Assembly (NCBI RefSeq): GCF_001612685.1 | Contig: NZ_BDAY01000080.1 | Coordinates: 1-57,637, forward strand | Length of the DNA stretch: 57,637 nt | Reading direction: 5' to 3' | DNA from: Nocardia altamirensis NBRC 108246 | GTDB taxonomy: Bacteria > Actinomycetota > Actinomycetes > Mycobacteriales > Mycobacteriaceae | In this document: positions 51,298-57,637 of the stretch, in pieces | How positions within the stretch are numbered: the first letter of the stretch is position 1 | Layout: each line of letters begins with the position of its first letter | The notes under the pieces: model-generated | Database searches by the model: none | Told to the model about the DNA's origin: nothing | Seen by the model: the letters and a program-made list of their open reading frames with translations, nothing else | Position numbers and translations under genes: made by a program

Positions 51298-51861
51298 TCA
51301 GGTGAGGTTGCCGTCGATGCAGAGGCTGGCCGTCCGGCCGGACGGGCCGGGCCGAGCGGCGCCGGCGTCGAAGGCCCACTCGGAGATCGGGGCGGCGGCC
51401 TTCCAGAAGACGGCGCCGTTGCGGGCGGTCGCCACCTGGTAGATGTCTTCGTGGCCGCCGATCAGCTGGCCGCCGACGCAATAGTCGTTGTAGCCCGTGC
51501 CTGGTTGCCGCGCGCCCGCGCTGAACAGGCCGGTGGGGTTGGTGTAGGAGCCGGGGTTGGCGACAGTGCTCGACGCTGAGTCGGTGCGGCCCCGCGACCA
51601 GGACGGTGCGCCGCGGTCTGTGCCGCACCGGTAGTTCTGGCCGCCCGCGACGATCGTCGAGCCGGGCGGGTAGGCGGTGCCTGCCCACAGACAGGGCTGG
51701 TTGCTCGCGGTTGCCGTTGTCGCCGTTGCGGTTCCGGCGCCGATGACGGTGCCGCCCGCGACCGCCGCGATCGCGAGGAGCGCGAGGGCTCTGGTCCGCG
51801 CGGAGTGGCGTGCTGCCCGGCGGGTGGTAGTCGGTTCAGTGGGGAAGGGGTGTTGCGTCAT
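51298..51861 (-). CDS. Secreted Cys-containing protein of unknown function
   Basis: A 187-residue secreted protein. The signal peptide is about 25-50 (ALALLAIAAVAGGTVIGAGT). The mature part has CLWAGTAYPPGSTIVAGGQN, a paired cysteine near YRCGTDRGAPSW, and later YNDYCVGGQL and ASLCIDGN. The four cysteines probably form two disulfides. I know similar actinobacterial extracellular proteins without function. ATG 51861 is chosen; ATG 51882 is an alternative. It converges on dgdA. Confidence 0.75.
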   Translation of the reverse strand: MTQHPFPTEPTTTRRAARHSARTRALALLAIAAVAGGTVIGAGTATATTATASNQPCLWAGTAYPPGSTIVAGGQNYRCGTDRGAPSWSRGRTDSASSTVANPGSYTNPTGLFSAGARQPGTGYNDYCVGGQLIGGHEDIYQVATARNGAVFWKAAAPISEWAFDAGAARPGPSGRTASLCIDGNLT

Positions 51862-52179
51862 GGCCTCGTTGCCTTTCTGCATATCTACTGAGATCGATAG
51901 TAGATGATGAGGAGACGCGCTTTTGCTGTCGACCAGGTGAGATGCCGGAGAAGTGATCGACATCGCAGCTTGAATAAGATTTTGCTGAGTATTCGGCATG
52001 CCTGACGTGAGGCTGTATGCGTCAACCCTGAGCCAGCTGATCAAGTAAGATACGCATCCGGCTAGTAGATCGTCTGCCGCCAGGAGAGTTGGCCCAATAA
52101 GTCGGGGCAGTCCCGACGGTAACCGGGCCACCGCCGCGCTCGATGTGCCGACCAGAACCGGTTGGAATGGGGGAGTGGC
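51862..52179. other. Intergenic region with inverted repeat ATCTACT-N9-AGTAGAT (318 bp)
   Basis: Between the secreted Cys protein (minus) and the serine hydrolase (plus) no gene is credible. A perfect 7-bp-arm inverted repeat lies at 51883-51905, just upstream of the minus-strand gene, and may be its operator. Long frames here are extensions of shadow ORFs. A GGGGGAG motif before GTG 52180 is the serine hydrolase's ribosome-binding site. Confidence 0.5.
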
Positions 52180-53514
52180 GTGCATCGTTCGCTGAAAAAC
52201 ACTGTGCTGTCCGCGATCACGGCAGCGACACTGCTGGTGGGAGCCGAATTATCGGGCGACACAGCCAATGCCGCGCCCGCAGGGCAGAAGGAGTGCGAGG
52301 TCGTCGACGGACGACAACCGCAGACCGCCGCACCCGAGGAGGTGGGGCTCGACGCCGACGCGTTGCGTGCGGCGATGGCGTTGGCGGCGGACCGGAGTCG
52401 GCGCAACATCCAGGTGTTCCGCAACAATTGTCTGATCGCCGCCGGTCCGAACAACGCGCACACCGGCGGGGTGCCCTGGAATCTGTGGAGCGGCACCAAG
52501 AGTGTGGTCTCGCTGATCGTCGGCATCGCCATCGACGAGGGCAGACTGCAGCTCGATGACCCGATCGGCCGCTACCTGCCTGCCGAGGTCGGCGACGCCG
52601 CGCACCGCGCGATCACCGTCCGCAGCCTGCTCACCGAGACCTCGGGCCTGCGGGTCTCCGTGGCCTCCGAGGGCATCACCGGGGTGGTGCAACTCGACCC
52701 GAACGTGGTGGCGCAGGCGATGGCGATCCCGATCGACCGCCCACAGGGGGTGGAGTGGCGATACAGCCAGCGTGGCGTCGATCTGTTGCTTGCGGTGGTG
52801 CAGCACGCGGTCGGTATGGATGTGCAGGCCTACGCGCAGCAAAAACTGTTCGACCCGTTGGGTATTCAGCGCACCGACTACTACTGGGGGCGCGATCGCG
52901 CCGGGAACACCTATGGGTACGCGCACCTGTTGATGCCGCCAGACGACTACGTCAAGATCGGCCTGCTCATCGTGAATCGCGGTGACTGGCACGGTAATCG
53001 GGTCGTCTCCGCCGACTACCTGGCGCAAGCCGCCCAGCCGACCATGGCCGCCGCGTGCTACGGCTTCCTCTTCGTCGTCAACGCATCCCGCTGCACCGTC
53101 GATCTGCCCGGTCTGCCCGCGGACGCGGTGAAGATCTCGGGGATGATGCGCCAAGACAGCTTCATCGTGCCGAGCATCGGCCTGCTGGTCACCTGGACCG
53201 GCGTCGCCGATCCTGATGGTCCGGTGGGCTATTCGCACGACGTGCTGCGCGGCATCGTCGGTGCGTTCAGGGAGCCGCGGCTGCCGGACCCGGGACCCTA
53301 TGCGCCACAACCGGATACCAGCATGTCCGACCCGTCGATCTCGAACCCGGACGCCGTCCTCGGCGCGCTCGGCATCGGGTCGTACGCCTATCCGGGCTGC
53401 GGGCCGTTGGAGTGCCTCGGCAAGCCGCTCGCGGCGCCGTTCGGCGACTGGCCGCCCGGCTGCTTCGTGGTCGGTTGTTTCGGTCCGCACCCGGACACGC
53501 CTGGAATCCGCTAG
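52180..53514 (+). CDS. Exported SxxK serine hydrolase (beta-lactamase/esterase-like)
   Basis: A 444-residue exported protein with signal peptide cleaved near ANA-APA (about 32). The nucleophile motif is SGTK (Ser104-Lys107), and the second motif is YSQR within GVEWRYSQRGVDLLL. The third motif is not a clean KTG or HxG. It resembles the 6-aminohexanoate-oligomer hydrolase and esterase branch of class C beta-lactamase fold proteins. A Pro-rich C-terminal tail with paired cysteines is unusual. GTG start with GGGGGAG; an ATG at 52162 is less likely. Confidence 0.82.
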   Translation: MHRSLKNTVLSAITAATLLVGAELSGDTANAAPAGQKECEVVDGRQPQTAAPEEVGLDADALRAAMALAADRSRRNIQVFRNNCLIAAGPNNAHTGGVPWNLWSGTKSVVSLIVGIAIDEGRLQLDDPIGRYLPAEVGDAAHRAITVRSLLTETSGLRVSVASEGITGVVQLDPNVVAQAMAIPIDRPQGVEWRYSQRGVDLLLAVVQHAVGMDVQAYAQQKLFDPLGIQRTDYYWGRDRAGNTYGYAHLLMPPDDYVKIGLLIVNRGDWHGNRVVSADYLAQAAQPTMAAACYGFLFVVNASRCTVDLPGLPADAVKISGMMRQDSFIVPSIGLLVTWTGVADPDGPVGYSHDVLRGIVGAFREPRLPDPGPYAPQPDTSMSDPSISNPDAVLGALGIGSYAYPGCGPLECLGKPLAAPFGDWPPGCFVVGCFGPHPDTPGIR

Positions 53515-53582
53515 GTGCGGTGAGCACCGTCACAGGAAATTGCACTTTCTGAAATTTTGCAGTTCATGCTAAATTTTTCCGC

Positions 53583-54224
53583 ATGTCATCGCCCTCCCGT
53601 GACGAGGCCCCGCTCGGTCTGCGCGCCCAGAAGAAGCGCAGGACCGCGCTCGATCTGTGCATGGCCGCGCGCAGGCTTGCCGTCGAGCGCGGGCTCGATG
53701 CGACCACCGTCGAGGACGTCGCGAAGGTGGTCGGGGTTTCGCCACGCACGTTCTTCAACTACTACGAGACCAAGCTCGACGCGGTGGTCGGCCCGGTGCA
53801 GGACATCGGCAGCCCGGAAGGCCGCGAAGTATTCATCGCCGGCGGGCCGAGCGGCATCCTCATCCAGGACCTCACCTGGCTGTTCGCCGCCACCCTCGAA
53901 CCGGAAGCCGAAGTGCGCGAAGCCATCTCGCTGGTGGTCGAGCTCATCAAGACCGAACCGCGGGTGCTCACGGCGTTCATGGCCGTCGGCGTACGGCAGG
54001 AGACCGCGGTGGCCGAGCTGCTCTCCGCCCGCGCGGGCGCCCCGGTCACGCCCGAATTCGCCTCGCTCGCTTCGGGAATCATGACAACGCTCACCACGCG
54101 GGCCGCGATGTCCTCGACCGGTGACTCGGCCAAATCGCTGACCGCCGCGTTGCACGAGCAATGCGCGATGGCTGCCCAGTTGTTCGAAGGGCCTGATGAC
54201 AGCACACGGAGAGGTGTCAAATGA
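53583..54224 (+). CDS. TetR family repressor of the downstream MFS pump
   Basis: A 213-residue TetR protein. The HTH runs RRTALDLCMAARRLAVERGL to SPRTFFNYYETKLDAV. Its stop overlaps the next gene's start (ATGA), so it is co-transcribed and translationally coupled with the MFS exporter. The 68-bp upstream gap is AT-rich with TTTC-T-GAAA symmetry that may be its operator. The ligand is probably a toxic compound exported by the pump. Confidence 0.87.
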   Translation: MSSPSRDEAPLGLRAQKKRRTALDLCMAARRLAVERGLDATTVEDVAKVVGVSPRTFFNYYETKLDAVVGPVQDIGSPEGREVFIAGGPSGILIQDLTWLFAATLEPEAEVREAISLVVELIKTEPRVLTAFMAVGVRQETAVAELLSARAGAPVTPEFASLASGIMTTLTTRAAMSSTGDSAKSLTAALHEQCAMAAQLFEGPDDSTRRGVK

Positions 54225-55909
54225 CTACAGGATCGCGAAGCGATTCGATGAGGGGTGGTGGTCGGGCGGCGGGTGGGCCTACGACGGCTGACTCGCCGCC
54301 CACCCCAATTGTTCTGACCCAGAAGCGCATCTGGCTCATCTTCAGCGCGCTGATCGCGGGGATGTTCCTGGCCAGCCTCGATCAGATGATCGTCGGCACC
54401 GCCATGCCGACCATCGTCGGCGACCTCGGCGGCGTCTCCCACATGGCGTGGACCGCGACGTCCTACCTGCTCGCCACCACCATCGTGATGCCGATCTACG
54501 GCAAGTTCGGTGACATGTTCGGCAGGCGTTGGCTTTTCCTGTTCGCGATCACCGTCTTCACCGCCGCGTCCGTCGGCGCCGCCATGTCGACCGGTTTCTG
54601 GGAGTTCATCGTCTTCCGCGGCCTGCAGGGCGTCGGCGGCGGCGGTCTGATGATCCTGGCGCAGGCCGTCATCGCCGATGTGGTGCCCGCGAAGGATCGC
54701 GGCAAGTACATGGCGCCGATGGGCGCCGTCTTCGGCATCACCTCGGTGGCTGGACCGCTGCTCGGCGGCTTCTTCGCCGACACGCTCGGCTGGCGCTGGT
54801 GCTTCTGGATCAACGTGCCGATCGGCATCGCGGCGCTGGTCGTCGCCTTCCGTTACCTGAGCATCCCGAGCCATCGGCCCAAGGCGAAGCCCGACTATCT
54901 CGGCGTGGTCCTGATGTCCGCTGCGACAACGCTGTTGATCCTGATCACCGACTGGGGCGGCAAGCAGTACGCCTGGGGGTCGACGACGATGGTGTCGATG
55001 ATCGCCGCGCTGGTGATCGTGGTGGCGACCTTCGTGCTGGTGGAGGCGCGGGCCGAGGAGCCGATGCTGCCGCTGTGGCTGTTCCGCAACCGGACGTTCG
55101 TGCTGACCTCCGCGATCGGCCTGCTCGTCGGCCTGGTCATGTTCGCCGCGCTCGCGTTCATTCCGACCTACTTGCAGATGGCCACCGGCGCCTCGGCCTC
55201 GGTCTCCGGCCTGCTGCTGATCCCGATGATGGTCGGCCTGATGATCGCGCTGATGGGATCGATGACCGCGATCACCAAGACCGGCAACTACCGGATCTAC
55301 CCGCCGCTCGGCGCGCTGATCATCATCGTCGGGATGCTCTGGCTGACCCAGCTCGCGGCGAACACCCCGATGTGGGTGGTGTCGGCCATGCTGTTCGTGA
55401 TGGGCGCAGGCCTCGGCCTGATCATGCAGATCATCGTGCTCGTCGTGCAGAACGCGGTGGCGCCGGACCAGATCGGCACGGCGACAAGCGCGAACAACTA
55501 CTTCCGTGAGATGGGTGGTGCGATCGGTGTCGCCGTCTTCGGCTCGATCTTCACCAGCAGGCTGACCGAGGGACTCACCGACGCGTTCGTCGCCAACGGT
55601 CCCGCGGCGGCCGCCGCGAAGCTCGATCCCGGCGCGCTGGTGCCGTCGGTGGTCAAGGACCTGCCTGCGCAGCTGCACGACGCGATCGTCGGAGCCTATG
55701 TGCACGCACTGGTTCCCGGCTTCTGGTACCTGATTCCCGGTGCGGTGATCGCGTTCCTGCTCGCGCTGTTCATCCCGCAGCTGAAACTCTCGGACGAGGC
55801 GGGCATGATCGCGCGCGGCGAAGCGGTGATGGCGGAAACGGTGTCGGGCGAGCAGGTCTCGGACGGCGACGACGAACCGGATCCGCGGCTGGTCAGCGAA
55901 CGTCGCTGA
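54221..55909 (+). CDS. DHA2-type MFS multidrug exporter (EmrB/QacA family, 14 TM)
   Basis: A 562-residue exporter with about 14 hydrophobic segments. The first helix has GMFLASLDQMIVGTAMPTIV, typical of EmrB/QacA, then the loop motif GKFGDMFGRRWLF and the motif-C-like GPLLGGFFADTLGWRWCFWI. It expels drugs or amphipathic compounds using proton motive force. The upstream TetR gene overlaps it by four bases. The C-terminal tail is acidic. Confidence 0.9.
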   Translation: MTTGSRSDSMRGGGRAAGGPTTADSPPTPIVLTQKRIWLIFSALIAGMFLASLDQMIVGTAMPTIVGDLGGVSHMAWTATSYLLATTIVMPIYGKFGDMFGRRWLFLFAITVFTAASVGAAMSTGFWEFIVFRGLQGVGGGGLMILAQAVIADVVPAKDRGKYMAPMGAVFGITSVAGPLLGGFFADTLGWRWCFWINVPIGIAALVVAFRYLSIPSHRPKAKPDYLGVVLMSAATTLLILITDWGGKQYAWGSTTMVSMIAALVIVVATFVLVEARAEEPMLPLWLFRNRTFVLTSAIGLLVGLVMFAALAFIPTYLQMATGASASVSGLLLIPMMVGLMIALMGSMTAITKTGNYRIYPPLGALIIIVGMLWLTQLAANTPMWVVSAMLFVMGAGLGLIMQIIVLVVQNAVAPDQIGTATSANNYFREMGGAIGVAVFGSIFTSRLTEGLTDAFVANGPAAAAAKLDPGALVPSVVKDLPAQLHDAIVGAYVHALVPGFWYLIPGAVIAFLLALFIPQLKLSDEAGMIARGEAVMAETVSGEQVSDGDDEPDPRLVSERR

Positions 55910-55919
55910 CTCGCGGCAC

Positions 55920-55951
55920 CTGGGCGGTAGGGCAGTTGCCCTGCCGCCCAG
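55920..55951. terminator. Convergent hairpin terminator
   Basis: CTGGGCGGTAGGGCA (55920-55934) and TGCCCTGCCGCCCAG (55937-55951) form a 15-bp stem with one T-G wobble. It lies between the MFS gene and the convergent lipase gene and can end both transcripts. Confidence 0.72.
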
Positions 55952-55957
55952 TCGCTT

Positions 55958-56923
55958 TCACTGCCGAGGGCAGGGGCTTCCGGTGAAGGTGGGGTCGAGC
56001 GCCTGCTCGATGATGTAGGCGACGGTGGGCGACTGCGGCAGCGTGTCGTGTTTGAAAGTGTCTGTGGGGCACAGGTCTTGGACCCAGACATTGTCGACCG
56101 TCGCGCCGGGGCCTGCGGCGAGGAAGGTGGTCTCCGGTGGGACGGACGCATCGTCCTGAGTGCTGGCGATCACGGTGTAGTCGACGCCGGGATCGGTGTC
56201 GCCGCCCGCATTGACGCCGCGCACGAAGTCGCTGCCCGCGACCTGCTGCGCGGCCGCGGCGCCGGCGATGCTCGTCAGCCCGGCGTCGAAAACCGGTGCG
56301 CTGCCCGGCGGTAGCCGCTTGGCCACCGCGCTGAGGGCGGAGCCGGAGCCATGGTTGGTGCCGACGAGGGAGATCAGGTGCCCGACCTTGCGCGCACCGC
56401 CGTTGAAGCGTAGGTACTGTCGCGACATCAGCGCGCCCTGGGAATGTCCGACGAGATCGACCCGCGCCGCGCCGGTGGCGCCGAGGACGCGGTCGACGAA
56501 GGCCGCGAGTTCGGCTGCGGACGACCGGATGTCGCCGGTCCCATAGACGCCACGGAGTGCGCCGAGCGCGTTCGTGGTGTCGCGGCCGTAGTTCAACGAG
56601 AAGACGCAGTAGCCTTCGGCTTTCAGCTGCGGCGCGAGCACGTCCCAGTCGTTCTGATTGCCCCAGGTGCCGTGCGCGAGCACCACGGGCCTCGGGTGGG
56701 CGGCGGTGGGGACGCAGGACCAGTCGTTCGATCCGGCAGGCGAGATGCTGCCATCCGGGTTCTTGCCGACGCCCAGCCCGGGGTCGGCGCCATCGGCGAC
56801 GGTGGTGACATCGGACCGGTCGGCTTGTTCCGGCTGCGGGTGGGCAGCAGCCGAGGCGGGCATGGCGCAGAGCAGAGCGGCGGCCAGCACTGTCACGCCG
56901 GGGCCGTGCGGACGGAATCGCAT
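55958..56923 (-). CDS. Secreted triacylglycerol lipase (class 2/EstA-like)
   Basis: A 321-residue secreted lipase. A signal peptide with VTVLAAALLCAMPASAAA is followed by VLAHGTWGNQNDW and the nucleophile elbow VGHSQGA. HDTLPQSP supplies the late His region. ATG 56923 (MRFRPHG) is chosen over a longer frame from 57004 because it places the signal peptide at the N-terminus. Function: hydrolysis of acylglycerols outside the cell. The 138 bases before the next gene show nothing else. Confidence 0.87.
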   Translation of the reverse strand: MRFRPHGPGVTVLAAALLCAMPASAAAHPQPEQADRSDVTTVADGADPGLGVGKNPDGSISPAGSNDWSCVPTAAHPRPVVLAHGTWGNQNDWDVLAPQLKAEGYCVFSLNYGRDTTNALGALRGVYGTGDIRSSAAELAAFVDRVLGATGAARVDLVGHSQGALMSRQYLRFNGGARKVGHLISLVGTNHGSGSALSAVAKRLPPGSAPVFDAGLTSIAGAAAAQQVAGSDFVRGVNAGGDTDPGVDYTVIASTQDDASVPPETTFLAAGPGATVDNVWVQDLCPTDTFKHDTLPQSPTVAYIIEQALDPTFTGSPCPRQ

Positions 56924-57061
56924 CGGGTGGTGTGCTCCCGTTCGTTCGAGGACGAGCCTGATCGGCGCGCCGCCAGGACGGCAGGCGGACGGCCCGACCG
57001 CCACCGTACAACGGGGCTACCCGGCCTGCTCGGCCAGCGAGCCAGGTGGAGGTGTGCGGTG

Positions 57062-57637
57062 CTACTCGTCCTCCTGCCGCAGGCGGCGGGCCTGTTGCAG
57101 GGTCGACAGCAATGCCAGCGTCGACTCGGCGCCTTGATTCTCATTGATCCCGGTGGGTTCCAACCCGTCGCAGCAGCCGCCGCTCGCCGGGTCGATCAGC
57201 GGCGTGGAGATGTCGTTCGCGCCGCGGAACCAGGCCTCGCACATCTGCACCGCGTCCTTCCAGCGTTGGTCGCGGGTGTCGTCGTAGGCGCGGGCGCAGG
57301 CGTCGGCCAACGCGCCGACCTCGATGGGCTGTTGATCGAAGCCTGGCCGCCGCTCGCCGGTGGCCCAGCCGTCGATCGGCGTGACCGACAGGTGGTCGCC
57401 CGCGGTCTCGATCTCGAGGAGCCAGCGCAGCATCGCGAGCCCGTCGGCGTGTGTTCGCCCCTGTCCCGGCTCGGCGCCTGCCACCAGAAGTGCTTCGGCC
57501 AGCACCGCGTTGGCGTAATGCAGCCGAGGTTCCGGCCACCGCCAATCGAGTCTGCGGGTCGGCGGGCCGATCACCGTCGCCGCGTCGGCCAGCAGTGCGC
57601 GGGCCGCCGCGTTTCCGGGATCGGCCGTGCGCACCTC
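57062..57637 (-). CDS. C-terminal part of a glycosyltransferase-associated six-hairpin protein (cut by window end)
   Basis: At least 190 residues are present and the frame stays open past 57637, so the start lies outside the window. WRWPEPRLHYANAVLAEALL, GFDQQPIEVGALADACARAY and GLEPTGINENQGAESTLALL are typical of (alpha/alpha)6 proteins found beside or fused to actinobacterial glycosyltransferases. A role in envelope glycan metabolism is likely. The apparent GTG at 57634 is probably internal. Confidence 0.7.
   Translation of the reverse strand, partial: EVRTADPGNAAARALLADAATVIGPPTRRLDWRWPEPRLHYANAVLAEALLVAGAEPGQGRTHADGLAMLRWLLEIETAGDHLSVTPIDGWATGERRPGFDQQPIEVGALADACARAYDDTRDQRWKDAVQMCEAWFRGANDISTPLIDPASGGCCDGLEPTGINENQGAESTLALLSTLQQARRLRQEDE

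Noticed and set aside
53762..55705. 647-codon minus-strand open frame
   Set aside because: Antisense shadow of the TetR-MFS operon; Arg/His/Asp-rich low-complexity product.

Overview
The window reads as chromosomal DNA of a high-GC, mycolate-type actinomycete, most like Nocardia. This is inferred from gene content, because no rRNA or tRNA is present to confirm it. Supporting signs are the high GC content with frequent GTG starts, an EspG/ESX-type substrate pair, an NlpC/P60 wall hydrolase, an LGFP-repeat secreted protein, a Mut7-C protein, an MBL-Rieske protein resembling mycobacterial Rv3818, many TetR/LysR regulators and many secreted lipases and hydrolases. I saw no tRNA, rRNA, CRISPR array, insertion sequence or integrase.

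Layout. (1) 1-3.5 kb: a SnoaL-like protein and a large ATPase/LuxR-type regulator ended by a strong hairpin. (2) 3.8-7.7 kb: a tight four-gene operon of cytidylyltransferase-aminotransferase fusion, LicD-type phosphotransferase, SAM methyltransferase and HAD phosphatase. It looks like a pathway that makes, CDP-activates, possibly methylates and then transfers an amino-alcohol phosphate or aminophosphonate to a glycan. (3) 7.7-12.3 kb: an AT-richer orphan gene, a secreted lipase, an NCS2 nucleobase permease and a hotdog thioesterase. (4) 12.3-18.7 kb: a LysR gene divergent from a CoA-transferase / two acyl-CoA dehydrogenases / 3-hydroxyacyl-CoA dehydrogenase / YWTD-propeller operon for an acyl-CoA catabolic route. 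(5) 18.8-21.9 kb: two TetR modules with recognisable operators, one controlling a secreted alpha/beta hydrolase and one a membrane protein.

(6) 21.9-34.8 kb: an MBL-Rieske protein, MurB and an HD-domain protein, then an accessory-looking, partly AT-richer island. The island holds an MFS transporter, two paralogous proteins with a DUF218/YdcF-like motif pattern, a four-helix membrane protein, a small putative zinc-ribbon protein, a CHAT-domain (caspase-like) protease and a helical TPR-like protein. It is the best candidate here for an undescribed conflict or stress-response system.

(7) 35.1-39.7 kb: an LGFP secreted protein and a minus-strand RidA/esterase/hydrolase/lipoprotein operon divergent from a DJ-1/AraC regulator. 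(8) 39.7-44.7 kb: a creatininase-family/2-keto-acid decarboxylase pair, an NDP-sugar dehydratase-like protein lacking the usual catalytic Asp, and small proteins. (9) 44.7-48.9 kb: an EspG plus ESX-substrate pair, Mut7-C, and NlpC/P60 with a structured 5' leader. (10) 49-57.6 kb: a divergent dgdR-dgdA (2,2-dialkylglycine decarboxylase) locus, a secreted Cys-containing protein, a SxxK serine hydrolase, a TetR-MFS drug-efflux operon, a secreted lipase, and the C-terminal part of a glycosyltransferase-associated protein running off the window end.

Most genes look like ordinary actinobacterial accessory metabolism with local one-component regulators. The two multi-gene assemblies I could not assign to a known pathway are region 2 and the CHAT island in region 6.
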